The notes: generated from the sequence alone by a model not told the origin. A stretch of 64,000 nt of DNA from Roseimaritima multifibrata (GCF_007741495.1 NZ_CP036262.1:5208001-5272000), one strand, 5' to 3'; positions 1 to 9,299 are shown, counted from the first letter of the stretch. A program made the numbers and translations.

Positions 1-2763
1 CGCGGCGGAGATCAGATCCCGCATTTCAGCGAAATGGATCTTTGCAGTCTCTTCGTCATCCTCCGACGCAGCCTTCGAGGCTTTGTTATTCATCGTCCGG
101 ATCGTACTACGGATCCGTTGATCATGAAGCGTTTCTTCAGCGGCCGTTTCAAAGGAAAGCCCCTGAAAATACTCTTGCCAAGCTTCGGCAGTCGTCTGGG
201 AATCGTTCGGAGTCAATTTGATCGGCCCAGGACCAATCAGGACATCCGAATCATCGACGCTTTTGGAAGTGGCTTTGCCGGACAGAGAGATGTCGTCAGG
301 AATGACGAACATACCGCCACCCATGCCGCCGCCCATACCACCCATGCCGCCGCCCATGCCACCCATGCCGCCGCCCATACCGCCCATGCCGCCGCCCATG
401 CCACCCATGCCGCCGCCCATGCCGCCCATGCCGCCGCCCATGCCACCCATGCCGCCCATGCTGATCACAGGAACCACAAGGTCGCCGACCGGATAAACTT
501 TGGTGACCAAATTGGCCTCAGCAGTGGTAATGGTCGTAATTTTCAAAACTTCGTCATCGATCATGTAAGTCAGATCAAGATCTTCCAACATCAATCGCAT
601 GAACGAGCGAAGCGTCGTTCCTTTGATATCGATCGTGACAGGCATGTCGCCACTCAAACCGTCTTCTTCCAAAGCACGACTATCGATTCGAATCGGAATG
701 TCGTGAGCTTCGGACAGAGTCCGAGCGACCTGCGTTAGAGGCTCTTCCAAGAAAGGACCGGAGGTTGCTTCATCATCCAAAGCGGAATAGATACGGCGTT
801 CGATTGGGTTGTCACCCGACAGATCCAACGATCCGTAACGTTCCAGACGGCGGCGACTGAGTCGCTGCCAAGTTTCCGCTTCTGGGTAAACGATGGGGGG
901 TTCATCGACGAAAGGAATAAACGCTTTCTCGACAAGGCTCAACGCGTCAACGAAACCGCGTTCGCGAAGGTCCTGATAACGGCGGTGACGTTCAACCGTC
1001 GAAACGATATGCGAATTCTCCATCGCGTGCTGAGAAATGACTCGACCGGTTCCCGCCAGATCGGCAAGATCTGGAGCGAGCGAATTGGCCGCTTCGTCGT
1101 AACGACCTTCCCGCATCACAGCGTTCATCTGCTGCGACAACTGAGAAATCCGAGCTTCATCACGGAAGGTATCGGCCAACATCCGTTCAACCGCTTCGGC
1201 AGCAGCCACCTGCTGCTGGAGCGTTTCCTGATCGGCCATGAATGCCTTTGTCCGAGCCGACGCGGTTTGCAGTGCGGAATTCACGTCACCGAGAAGTTCC
1301 TCACGAACGTCTGGATCGATATTTGGTTCACTTTCAACGATCGCTCGCAGAACTTTTAGGCTTTCGGTCACCTGCGAAGGATCCCGTTCCATCTGCCGGC
1401 GAGCCGCCGACAAACCGCCCAGTACTTCGGCACGCAAACGTCCTGAATTCTTTTGACGTTGTGCATCGGTTTCTTCCAACAACCCGCTGGGCTGTTCCTG
1501 GACTTCATCACCTTGCAACTTCGGAGAATTCGCACTCTCCTGAAGCATCGAAGTCAGACGTCCTTGATCGGAAGCCAAACGAGAGATCATCTGTGCGTTT
1601 GCATTGTTAGGATCGCTTGCCAAAGCCAAATCGGCGACGACGGATGCCCCGCGAGCGTTCCCTTGCTTCAAAGCCAAAGTTCCGGCTTGAACCATCTGGT
1701 CCGCCCGAAAGTTCATCGCTTTGGCGATCGACTGCAGCGCCCACGATCCGGGCGTCGGCAACAGCAGGCCTTGGTTGTTGGCCGAGTTACCAACCAAACC
1801 GGGAAGGAATGCAAAGTCAGGATTTGCCGGTTCCGCAGTGGCGTCCATTGCGACTTCGAATGGGACTCCACCAACGTGGCCGTCAACAACGATGTTCCCT
1901 TCGACCTTGGGCTCCATCTGTCCGATCAAGACCGTATCACGATCGATCCGGACAGGTGGCAAGCGACCGGCTTGAACGGTTTTCATTCCAGTGGGCAGTT
2001 TCAGGTCGTCGATCCACATGGGAGCGGTCACCGAAGCGTCGGCAAGCTGACGCCCGAAGGTACCCGCAAGATTTAAATTTTCTTCGGTCGGAGCAAGCGT
2101 CACTCCACCGGTCTGATTGGCAAGGGTTGCCAACAGTTCAACATTCGTTGTCGGGCCAACCGCCAAACTGTGGATACTGATTTTGTCGGCTCGGAGCGCG
2201 TCGATCAGTGTCACGAAGGATTGCTGGTCGCGAATTTCGCCCAGCGACGAACCGTCGCCGATGTAGACGATACTGTGCGTTCCGGGCTGGCCCACCAATT
2301 CGGCTCGAGCCGAATGCAACGCGGTCGACAGGTTCGTGTTGCCCAGTGGCAGACGACGCTGTAGTTTGCTGACCGCTTCGCGGGTTGTTTCCGCGGTTCC
2401 CGATGCAAACGAATCGCTTAGCGGAGCCGCATTGACGTCGACCGCATAGATTTTGACCTCATCCGTCGGACGCAATTGCTCTAGCAATGACTGCACCGCC
2501 AGCGAAGCCGCCCCACGATAGGTGCCAACCTGGCTGGCCGACGTGTCGACCACCACGACGACCCTCGCCGGACGCGATCGAGCCGCCTGCAGCAATGCAG
2601 GATCCGCCGATGGCTGAACCGATAAGGCAAAATAATTGTCGCCGGCAGGCGTGGCGTAAGTCGCCAGTCGATTTGAGCCCGCTACCGGATCGGCGGCGGT
2701 CAGGCTGGTATTTGCCAACAAGGCACTCACAGCCACGAGTTGCATGACGCGTCGCAGTCCCAT
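1..2763 (-). CDS. Secreted VWA-domain protein with STN-like domain and Gly-Met repeat (C-terminus beyond window)
   Basis: A minus-strand frame stays open from the ATG at 2763 to base 1, giving at least 921 residues; the stop is outside the window. Residues 1 to about 25 form a signal peptide. A von Willebrand A domain follows (about 68-235) with an intact MIDAS motif D73-T-S-A-S after a run of valines, so metal-dependent ligand binding is expected. The middle (about 390-680) is helical and repeat-like. Residues about 686-745 resemble the STN (secretin/TonB short N-terminal) fold. Residues about 768-819 are an almost pure GGM/GGGM repeat. The protein is exported and probably acts in the periplasm or cell envelope; the ligand is unknown. 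VWA plus STN is a planctomycete-type combination in my recollection. Large antisense frames over the repeat are shadows. Confidence 0.85.
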   Translation of the reverse strand, partial: MGLRRVMQLVAVSALLANTSLTAADPVAGSNRLATYATPAGDNYFALSVQPSADPALLQAARSRPARVVVVVDTSASQVGTYRGAASLAVQSLLEQLRPTDEVKIYAVDVNAAPLSDSFASGTAETTREAVSKLQRRLPLGNTNLSTALHSARAELVGQPGTHSIVYIGDGSSLGEIRDQQSFVTLIDALRADKISIHSLAVGPTTNVELLATLANQTGGVTLAPTEENLNLAGTFGRQLADASVTAPMWIDDLKLPTGMKTVQAGRLPPVRIDRDTVLIGQMEPKVEGNIVVDGHVGGVPFEVAMDATAEPANPDFAFLPGLVGNSANNQGLLLPTPGSWALQSIAKAMNFRADQMVQAGTLALKQGNARGASVVADLALASDPNNANAQMISRLASDQGRLTSMLQESANSPKLQGDEVQEQPSGLLEETDAQRQKNSGRLRAEVLGGLSAARRQMERDPSQVTESLKVLRAIVESEPNIDPDVREELLGDVNSALQTASARTKAFMADQETLQQQVAAAEAVERMLADTFRDEARISQLSQQMNAVMREGRYDEAANSLAPDLADLAGTGRVISQHAMENSHIVSTVERHRRYQDLRERGFVDALSLVEKAFIPFVDEPPIVYPEAETWQRLSRRRLERYGSLDLSGDNPIERRIYSALDDEATSGPFLEEPLTQVARTLSEAHDIPIRIDSRALEEDGLSGDMPVTIDIKGTTLRSFMRLMLEDLDLTYMIDDEVLKITTITTAEANLVTKVYPVGDLVVPVISMGGMGGMGGGMGGMGGGMGGMGGGMGGMGGGMGGMGGGMGGMGGGMGGGMFVIPDDISLSGKATSKSVDDSDVLIGPGPIKLTPNDSQTTAEAWQEYFQGLSFETAAEETLHDQRIRSTIRTMNNKASKAASEDDEETAKIHFAEMRDLISAA
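308..461 (-). repeat. In-frame Gly-Met coding repeat
   Basis: The plus strand shows tandem units built from gccgcccat and acccat. On the minus strand these encode alternating GGM and GGGM within the VWA protein. The unit length is a multiple of three, so the coding frame is preserved when copies change. Confidence 0.9.
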
Positions 2764-2916
2764 GCGTCTATTCTCCGAGAAAAGTTTTCCGAATCGTTTG
2801 GATGTCGATCTAGACAGTGTCTGTATCATCTATGCAGTCTATTTGGAGGGAGGTGATTAAGCGAATTTATTCCGCACGAATTCCCTTATCCGCAGCCTTT
2901 TCATGGCCGGTTATAA

Positions 2917-2955
2917 CTGTTGCAAGTTGCAACAGGTGTTGCATTCCGCAACACC
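2917..2955. promoter_or_regulatory. Two adjacent perfect palindromes in a divergent intergenic region
   Basis: Within the 321-bp gap (2764-3084) between divergent genes lie two back-to-back inverted repeats. CTGTTGCAA (2917-2925) pairs with TTGCAACAG (2927-2935) around a single G. GGTGTTGC (2935-2942) pairs with GCAACACC (2948-2955) around ATTCC. All four arms share GTTGC. The layout suits a double operator for a dimeric regulator controlling one or both genes. No T-run follows, so a terminator is less likely. I saw nothing else clear in this gap. Confidence 0.5.
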
Positions 2956-3084
2956 GTTCTGCCCCGCAATATAGGTCTTGTGGGTAATCTAAACTAGAAA
3001 GCGACTGGCGTGCCAATTCCGCGTCGATATAGATAACATAGGTGCAAACCGAACAAATTCCCTCAAAAAAGAGCTTTTCCGCCG

Positions 3085-3873
3085 ATGGGACGCGTCACCG
3101 AAACTGTTGCCACCGTCAATAGTGCGATTCGCACGGTCCTCGCCTCGGTGGTTCTATTCTTCCTGGGGGGCACCGGTTGGGTCGTCTATGACAAAGTTAC
3201 CCGAGACGAGCAAGAGCTAAATATGGCTCGTTCGCAGTTGGCAAATGTTCAGGTCGAACTGGACGGAGCCCAGCAGCAAATCGTCGGCCTAGAAGAAAAC
3301 CTAGAGGACGCCGCCGAAAAAATTGTCCAGCTAGAAACCTCGATGAACCTACTGAAAACCAACCAGCGACTGGCTCAATTGGACGTCCTGGACCAACAGA
3401 CCGAAGAAAACGGAGATCTGACAACCAAGGTCCGCTTCAGCGAACTTTCTCCCGAAGGCGAAATAGTGGGCGAGCCGCGGGAATTCACCATCCAAGGGGA
3501 CGTTATCTATCTGGATAACTGGATTGTCAAATTTGAGGACCGGTTCGTCGAGGAAGCCCACCTGCAGCGGGGAACGTCCCTGGTCCTCTTCCGACGTATT
3601 TTTGGCGAACAACAGAAACCGATCGATGGTTTTGAACTGGATGAAATCGGCCGGATGCCTCAAGCCTACGCTCGAGGCGGGGTCCCTTCCGATTTTGAAA
3701 AAGAGATCTGGGATGATTTCTGGACGATCGCCAACGATTCCAAAATGGCCAAGGAAAAGGGAATCCGAGCCGCTCACGGCGAAGCGGTCTCGATCAAAAC
3801 CGAAGCGGGCCGAAGCTACCGCATCCTGCTTCGCGCCAGCGATGGCCTTTCCATCGTCCCCATTACTCCGTAG
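3085..3873 (+). CDS. Membrane-anchored coiled-coil protein, conserved hypothetical
   Basis: 262 residues. A TM helix lies at about 17-35, then a Glu/Gln-rich coiled coil at about 42-95 with heptad-like leucines and glutamates. A C-terminal domain of about 160 residues follows that I do not recognise. The N-terminus lacks a cleavage motif, so the helix is probably an anchor with the coiled coil and C-domain outside the cytoplasm. It ends 8 bp before the CorA-like gene, so the two are probably co-transcribed. The function cannot be assigned from sequence. Confidence 0.75.
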   Translation: MGRVTETVATVNSAIRTVLASVVLFFLGGTGWVVYDKVTRDEQELNMARSQLANVQVELDGAQQQIVGLEENLEDAAEKIVQLETSMNLLKTNQRLAQLDVLDQQTEENGDLTTKVRFSELSPEGEIVGEPREFTIQGDVIYLDNWIVKFEDRFVEEAHLQRGTSLVLFRRIFGEQQKPIDGFELDEIGRMPQAYARGGVPSDFEKEIWDDFWTIANDSKMAKEKGIRAAHGEAVSIKTEAGRSYRILLRASDGLSIVPITP

Positions 3874-3881
3874 GTCCTGCG

Positions 3882-4634
3882 ATGGCAAATGCTTCCCTCC
3901 TTCCCGATGACTGGGGCGTTCCGCTCACTTTTCGGCTGCGTCTGGGAACCCGGGTCGGACGGCAGCGGATGATGACTGCTGAGGGACACCTACTGTTGAT
4001 CCTGCACGCCCCTCCAGAACTTCACCAGGAAACGCGTGCCGGCAGGTTCTTTTGGCGGCTTCCCGACGGAACCTGGAAACATCATTCGCCGGCGGGCAGC
4101 GGCGTCGCGATGGCGGACCACTTGAACGAATACGAGAACCACATCGATCTGCTGGACAAAAAAGAACAGAAAGCACAAAGCTCAAAAGACTATTTCGCGG
4201 TCCTGGAAGCGATGGCTCCGATTCTTCGGGCGACACGGAACATGGAGAAGGTCCTTCAAGAAGCGAGACGCGAAATCGCCGCTGCCCGCGAATTAATTGA
4301 TTTTCGAGACCGCGCGTACCAACTGGACCGAACCGCCGAACTGCTGGTCACAGGAGCCAAACACGCACTCGATTTCAAGATGGCTCAGCAAGCGGAAGAG
4401 CAATCGCGAGCCAGTGAACAGATGGCCCAATCGGCCCACCGACTGAACGTCCTGGCCGCATTCTTCTTTCCCCTCGCCACCATTTCTGGATTGTTCGGAA
4501 TGGACATCCGAACGGGGATCGGCGACCTATCGCCTCCCGTCGTATTCATCGGCGTGCTAGTGGTTGGCCTAATACTAGGCGGGGTTTTGACGCAGTACGT
4601 GCGCGTTCCTGGAAATCACCGTTCCAAGGATTAA
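3882..4634 (+). CDS. CorA-like membrane protein with GMD in place of GMN
   Basis: 250 residues. An N-terminal soluble part of about 90 residues is followed by a long helix (about 90-187, rich in Glu, Arg and Ala) and two C-terminal TM helices (about 188-205 and 217-238). The first TM ends in ISGLFGMDI, closely matching the CorA Mg2+/Co2+ channel region where the signature is normally GMN. Here the Asn is Asp (residues 206-208). The protein is shorter than classical CorA (about 316 aa). The family fold is well supported, but Mg2+ transport is not certain because GMN is the selectivity motif. Zn-transport ZntB-like homologues are an alternative. Confidence 0.65.
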   Translation: MANASLLPDDWGVPLTFRLRLGTRVGRQRMMTAEGHLLLILHAPPELHQETRAGRFFWRLPDGTWKHHSPAGSGVAMADHLNEYENHIDLLDKKEQKAQSSKDYFAVLEAMAPILRATRNMEKVLQEARREIAAARELIDFRDRAYQLDRTAELLVTGAKHALDFKMAQQAEEQSRASEQMAQSAHRLNVLAAFFFPLATISGLFGMDIRTGIGDLSPPVVFIGVLVVGLILGGVLTQYVRVPGNHRSKD

Positions 4635-4691
4635 CGCCAAAAGACGTGGCCTTCAATCCAAACATGCCATTCGCCGATCGACGTGAAGGCA

Positions 4692-4726
4692 CAAAAAAAG
4701 AGCGAGGGAAATCAATCCCCTCGCTC
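4692..4726 (-). terminator. Rho-independent terminator of the glutathione peroxidase gene
   Basis: GAGCGAGGG (4700-4708) pairs perfectly with CCCTCGCTC (4718-4726). Read on the minus strand, the hairpin is followed by a run of seven T. It lies about 30 bp beyond the stop codon at 4755. Confidence 0.85.
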
Positions 4727-4754
4727 CCTAGACTTGTGTGTCCCTATCGCGGAA

Positions 4755-5330
4755 CTATTTGCTTGCTAGTTCTTTTTCAATTGTCGCGACAAAAGTTTCG
4801 TCGGTCGGTTTGGTTCGCGTTTTGAAACGTGCAACCAATTTGCCGTTGCGATCGATGACAAACTTTTCGAAGTTCCAGCCGACAGGTCCGGCACCGGCAG
4901 GTTTGGCATCTTGGGCGGACAGTTTTTTGTACAACGGATGAGCTTCATCGCCTTTCACGTCGATTTTGCTGAACATCGGAAAATCGACATCGTAAGTCGA
5001 AGTGCAGAATTCCAAGATGTCGGCGTTGCTGCCTGGTTCTTGCTTGCCAAATTGATTGCAAGGGAATCCAAGAACGACCAATCCTTTGTCTTTGTACTTG
5101 GCGTACATCGCCTGCAGATCAGCATACTGCGGCGTCGCACCACAGCGACTGGCAACATTCACGATCACGACGACCTTGCCTTCGTAGTCCTCTAGATCGA
5201 CTTCTTTGCCCTCGATCGTCTGAGCCTTGAAGTCCAGATCGCATTCATGGGATTCTTCCGCAGTCACTTGGCTACCTAGGGCAAGAGTGGTCAACATTGC
5301 CGCCGCAACAAAAATTCGCATCAATTTCAT
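4755..5330 (-). CDS. Secreted glutathione peroxidase-family protein (thioredoxin-type, Cys form)
   Basis: 191 residues with a signal peptide (about 1-24), so it acts in the periplasm or outside. The GPx core is intact: peroxidatic Cys63 in NVASRCGAT, Gln93 in GFPCNQFG, and Trp152-Asn153 in GWNFEKF. A second Cys at 109 (in EFCTSTYDVDFPMF) sits where the resolving Cys of thioredoxin-dependent GPx enzymes lies. It therefore probably reduces H2O2 and lipid hydroperoxides with a thioredoxin-like donor rather than glutathione. Monocistronic, with its own terminator. Confidence 0.9.
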   Translation of the reverse strand: MKLMRIFVAAAMLTTLALGSQVTAEESHECDLDFKAQTIEGKEVDLEDYEGKVVVIVNVASRCGATPQYADLQAMYAKYKDKGLVVLGFPCNQFGKQEPGSNADILEFCTSTYDVDFPMFSKIDVKGDEAHPLYKKLSAQDAKPAGAGPVGWNFEKFVIDRNGKLVARFKTRTKPTDETFVATIEKELASK

Positions 5331-5509
5331 CTGAAGACTCCAGTGGGTGAGTTTTAAGGAGGGCTTACTTTTTTCGAAAGATCGGAAGCATTATCGCATG
5401 CCGACCGCAATATTGTAGCGAACCGGCAATCGATTGCCCTGCAATACGCCCCCTTTTCAAAAATACGCCCAGACGGGGAGCGGGCAGAAGCGTGTCGCTG
5501 AGAAACTCG

Positions 5510-5542
5510 CCAGCGAAGCTGGCTTAGAACCAGCCTCGCTGG
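5510..5542. repeat. Extragenic hairpin between MFS transporter and GPx
   Basis: CCAGCGAAGCTGG (5510-5522) and CCAGCCTCGCTGG (5530-5542) form a 13-bp stem with one G-T-type mismatch and a 7-nt loop. It is downstream of the MFS gene stop (5564, minus strand). There is no T-run on the minus side, so it may be a 3' stabilising stem or Rho-assisted stop. Confidence 0.5.
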
Positions 5543-5563
5543 GCTCGTTTTTGCAATCCAGTC

Positions 5564-7135
5564 CTAGGTCGCTACCGGAGTCTCCTCGTCGGCGGCCGGT
5601 TCCTCTTTTTTCCCTTCGCTATCCAAGACAACCGGTTTGTAACCTCCCTGAGAGATGTAGTAGATCAACAGTCCCAGGAATCCAATCGCCATCGCAAAAG
5701 GAAGGGCGGCAGTTAGCGTCAACGCACTCCGTCCTCCTGACAGGTAAGCGGCCTGCACGGCAGGAATATCCGTAGCCGCATGAGCCAACATCACTTCCTT
5801 CTCTTCGGGACTTAGCAGGTCCGCATCTTTGATCGAATCAAGATTCCCGAAGCCACCATCCTTAAGTTCCTTCACCTTATTGACCGCCCCCAGTTTTGCG
5901 GGCGCCAACGGAATGTAGTCGTATCCCCAGCTGCTGACAGGTTCCGGAGCTTTATAGCGTTCAAAGGTTTCAGGAGCATTCTGTTCCAGCGATTCAGACA
6001 TGTGATACCCTTGCTGGGCTCCGATCCGCGGCCCACCGATCTGGCCGACGGTCAACATCCCGGCGGCACCCAGTGCCCCCATCGCGATCGCTCCACTTTG
6101 TGGGTATCGCTCTCCGGCGACGCCCAGCATGGTCGGCCACAAGAATGCCTTCCCGAAACTGTAGAAAGTCGCTGCGGCGAAGATCATTGCCACACTATCC
6201 GTCGGCATTCCCAACCAAAGAAGTCCCAGGCAGGCGACCACGGAACTGACCAGCAATAAACCAATCGGATTGATTTTATGGACAATCGGACCGGCGAAGA
6301 ATCGCAAGACAAACATCAGTGCCGACGTGTAGACCAAGATCAAAACCGCGTTTGGCAACACGTTTTCCATCAACTTGGTCATCCAGGAATCAACGCCCAA
6401 TTCCATGTATCCGATCATCGCGTGCAGCACGATCAGGACCAGGAAGGGAATCGATGCAAAGCACGAGAAGACCGTTGCAAACCCGCCCTTGGCAGTTTCG
6501 CCAACCGTTTCGGGGAACTTCTCGGGGAGTGCCAAAATCCCGTAAGCCAAAACAAACAGGACAAAACTAGACAAAGCCCACTGCCAAGGGATCTGAACAA
6601 ACCAAGATTCAGGACCGATGAAACCAGCGGCAAACAGTCCCCCAAGAATCATCCCCGCAGGCCAACCGGCATGCAGAATGTTCAAATGGTGTGTTTTGCT
6701 TTCAGGATAGATCTGAGAAATCAACGGGTTGATAACCGCTTCATATAACCCTTGGCAAATGGAGAACAGGAAGGCACTCCAGAACAGCAGATTGAACACT
6801 TTGGTCGATGCGGTTCCCGGATCGGCTTCCTGCCACATAACAAACAATGGCGAAGCAAGAAAAAGCATCGCGGCACTTGCCAAGTGCATCACGAAGGCAA
6901 GCGTTAGCAGCTTCTTGTATCCAAACTTCTCGACCAGAATCCCGCCGAAGAAGATCATGATTCCAAAACCAAGAAAACCGGCTCCAAGAATAGCGCCGAA
7001 TCCTCCACCACCAATCCCGAACTCCGTTTCCCAGTCACCCCCTGCAGCCGTTCGAGTCGCAAACCCAACTCCCGAGGCAACCAGGGTTAGAAAGCTGGCA
7101 AGCATTAGCTTGCCACGCGAAATTTGCAAATCCAT
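5564..7135 (-). CDS. Major facilitator superfamily transporter
   Basis: 523 residues with about 12 predicted TM helices. The N-terminal half has the glycine-rich helix GFGAILGAGFLGFGI and an MFS motif-A-like loop (GGILVEKFGYKKLLTL). A long soluble stretch of about 120 residues (about 355-470) separates the last helices and contains charged, proline-rich sequence. The C-terminus is Glu-rich. The substrate cannot be read from the sequence; sugar- or peptide-type MFS carriers are possible. It is transcribed divergently from aspS. Confidence 0.8.
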   Translation of the reverse strand: MDLQISRGKLMLASFLTLVASGVGFATRTAAGGDWETEFGIGGGGFGAILGAGFLGFGIMIFFGGILVEKFGYKKLLTLAFVMHLASAAMLFLASPLFVMWQEADPGTASTKVFNLLFWSAFLFSICQGLYEAVINPLISQIYPESKTHHLNILHAGWPAGMILGGLFAAGFIGPESWFVQIPWQWALSSFVLFVLAYGILALPEKFPETVGETAKGGFATVFSCFASIPFLVLIVLHAMIGYMELGVDSWMTKLMENVLPNAVLILVYTSALMFVLRFFAGPIVHKINPIGLLLVSSVVACLGLLWLGMPTDSVAMIFAAATFYSFGKAFLWPTMLGVAGERYPQSGAIAMGALGAAGMLTVGQIGGPRIGAQQGYHMSESLEQNAPETFERYKAPEPVSSWGYDYIPLAPAKLGAVNKVKELKDGGFGNLDSIKDADLLSPEEKEVMLAHAATDIPAVQAAYLSGGRSALTLTAALPFAMAIGFLGLLIYYISQGGYKPVVLDSEGKKEEPAADEETPVAT

Positions 7136-7526
7136 GAAGAACTCCAGCGAATAGGAACAGTAGAGGGTGGCGGGACTATGCTCAGCAAAATGCCATTAAG
7201 CTTAGATTTGAACGGAGTATAGTTGCCTAGAGGGGCCTCTGACAATCATCAAGCTAGCTATGGCAAGTGATATTGTCGAACAATTCGGCCCCAGCAGCGA
7301 CCAGCCCCTGGCGGAGCAACACACTCACCACGCCCAGTCCATGCATAGCCCACGACCAGTCCACGCCTTCCCGTAGCTACCGTCGCCAGAGGGTGGGATT
7401 TCTGCGAAGCGAACCGCCTGGCGGTTTGCGATTTCGGTCCGGTCGCTACAATGCCTGTTGCATTCGGGAATCCCCCTCTCTTTATTGCACCTGCTTTTAC
7501 TCAACTTCGTATTGGATCGTTTTACC
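7136..7526. other. Divergent intergenic region (MFS / aspS)
   Basis: 391 bp without a supported gene. It holds a degenerate copy of the 73-bp repeat family (7374-7400) and a tight palindrome AACCGCC-T-GGCGGTT (7412-7426). Promoters for both flanking genes should lie here, but no clear -35/-10 pair stands out. Confidence 0.5.
7374..7400 (-). repeat. Degenerate partial copy of the 73-bp extragenic repeat
   Basis: The segment closely matches the reverse complement of the right half of the repeats at 27924-27996 and 29159-29231, differing at only a few positions. It keeps the core CCGTCGCCAG and a GGTGG arm. This shows that the repeat is dispersed, not confined to one locus. Confidence 0.55.
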
Positions 7527-9299
7527 GTGTTACGCACTCATACCTGTGGCCAGCTCCGCAGTGAACATGTTGGCCAAGATGTCACCCTTTGTGGTTGGGT
7601 TGAAAGCAAACGCGACCATGGTGGATCGGTCTTTATCGATCTCCGTGACCGCTATGGACTGACTCAAGTCGTTGTCGGCCCTCCGGAAGCACAATCCGAC
7701 TTGATTGATATCGCAGGCCGCGTGGGAACCGAATCGGTCATCTTGGTTCGGGGCAAGGTTTCGCCTCGGCTGGAAGGCAAAACGAATGACAAACTGGAAA
7801 CCGGAGCCATCGAGGTTCGCTGCGAGCACTACGAAGTCCTCAACCCTTGCCCGACGCCTCCCTTTACTCCCAGCCAACAAGAACTTCCCGGCGAAGACCT
7901 TCGCCTGAAGTACCGCTTCCTTGATCTCCGGCGTCCCGCCATGCTTCGCAGCATGGAACTGCGTAGCCGGATCATCAAGACCATGCGTGACTACTTCGCC
8001 GAAAACGATTTCATCGACGTGGAAACCCCCATCCTCGGACGCAGCACTCCGGAAGGAGCCCGCGATTACTTGGTTCCCAGCCGAGTCCATCCAGGAAGTT
8101 TCTACGCACTGCCACAATCGCCGCAGCTGTACAAACAGATCTTGATGGTTTCAGGATTCGACCGCTACGTCCAAGTCGCAAAGTGCTTCCGCGACGAAGA
8201 CCTTCGCGCCGACCGACAACCCGAATTCACTCAGCTGGACATGGAAATGTCCTTTGTCGATCAAGACGATGTGATGGGCATGATCGAGGGACTGGTTCAG
8301 CGAACGGCCCTCGACCTGAAGGGTGAAGAAGTTGCGACGCCCCTTCCTCGGATGACCTGGGACGAATCGATGCGTCGCTTCGGCACCGACGCGCCGGACC
8401 TTCGCTTTGGAATGGAGATTGTCGACATTTCGGAAATTTCCGCAGAAGTTGAATTTCGCGTATTCCGCGGAGCCGTCGATAACGGCGGGTTCGTTCGCGG
8501 ATTAAACGCCAAAGGCCAAGCGACCGAATTCTCTCGCAAACGGATCGACGAACTAACCGAATTCGTCAAACAGAACTCCGGCGCGAAAGGCTTGGCTTGG
8601 TTCCGCGTCGAACCGGATGGAACGCTTTGGTCCCCGACCAGCAAAAACTTCACCGCGGAACAGTTGGCCCAAATCGGGACAGCCATGAAAGCCGAAGTAG
8701 GGGACCTGTTGCTGTTCCTTGCCGACAGCTGGGAAGTCACCTGCAAAGGATTGGCTGGCCTGCGAAAACGTTTGGGTGCCGAACTGAAATTGTACGGTCC
8801 GGAAGCGATGAGCTATTCCTGGATCACCGATTTCCCAATGTTCGAACACGATGCCGAAGAAGACCGCTGGGTCGCGATGCATCATCCGTTCACCGCTCCC
8901 TTGGCTTCCGACCTTGCGAAACTAAAAGAGAACCCTGCGGAATGCCGTGCCCAAGCCTATGACTTGGTCATCAACGGCAGCGAAGCGGGTGGCGGAACCA
9001 TCCGAATCCACGATGGGGAAACCCAACAGCAAGTCTTTGACCTGCTGGGAATCGATGCCGAAACGGCTCGCGACCGCTTCGGATTCCTTCTGGACGCACT
9101 GAAGTATGGGGCTCCACCGCACGGTGGGATCGCCCTTGGCGTCGATCGCTGGGTGATGCTGTTCGCAGGCCTGGACAATATCCGCGAAGTGATCGCGTTC
9201 CCGAAAACGCAAAAAGCGAACGACCTGATGACCGAAGCCCCAGGGCAGGTCGACAGCAAGCAGCTGCAAGAGCTACACCTGCGAACGGTCAAAGCTTAG
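7527..9299 (+). CDS. aspS: Aspartyl-tRNA synthetase
   Basis: 590 residues from the GTG at 7527, the same length as the E. coli enzyme; the frame stays open upstream to 7458, but that part has no family similarity. An N-terminal OB-fold anticodon-binding domain (LRTHTCGQLR onward) is followed by the class II catalytic core. Motif 2 is FRDEDLRADRQPEFTQ and motif 3 is GIALGVDRWVMLF. The bacterial GAD insertion domain lies between. It charges tRNA with aspartate in the cytoplasm. Whether it also charges tRNA-Asn cannot be told here. Confidence 0.97.
   Translation: MLRTHTCGQLRSEHVGQDVTLCGWVESKRDHGGSVFIDLRDRYGLTQVVVGPPEAQSDLIDIAGRVGTESVILVRGKVSPRLEGKTNDKLETGAIEVRCEHYEVLNPCPTPPFTPSQQELPGEDLRLKYRFLDLRRPAMLRSMELRSRIIKTMRDYFAENDFIDVETPILGRSTPEGARDYLVPSRVHPGSFYALPQSPQLYKQILMVSGFDRYVQVAKCFRDEDLRADRQPEFTQLDMEMSFVDQDDVMGMIEGLVQRTALDLKGEEVATPLPRMTWDESMRRFGTDAPDLRFGMEIVDISEISAEVEFRVFRGAVDNGGFVRGLNAKGQATEFSRKRIDELTEFVKQNSGAKGLAWFRVEPDGTLWSPTSKNFTAEQLAQIGTAMKAEVGDLLLFLADSWEVTCKGLAGLRKRLGAELKLYGPEAMSYSWITDFPMFEHDAEEDRWVAMHHPFTAPLASDLAKLKENPAECRAQAYDLVINGSEAGGGTIRIHDGETQQQVFDLLGIDAETARDRFGFLLDALKYGAPPHGGIALGVDRWVMLFAGLDNIREVIAFPKTQKANDLMTEAPGQVDSKQLQELHLRTVKA

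Noticed and set aside
34-738. Large plus-strand open frames across the His/Ala and Pro/Met repeats at the window start
   Set aside because: They are antisense shadows of the Gly-Met repeat in the VWA/STN protein, whose minus-strand frame has recognised domains throughout.
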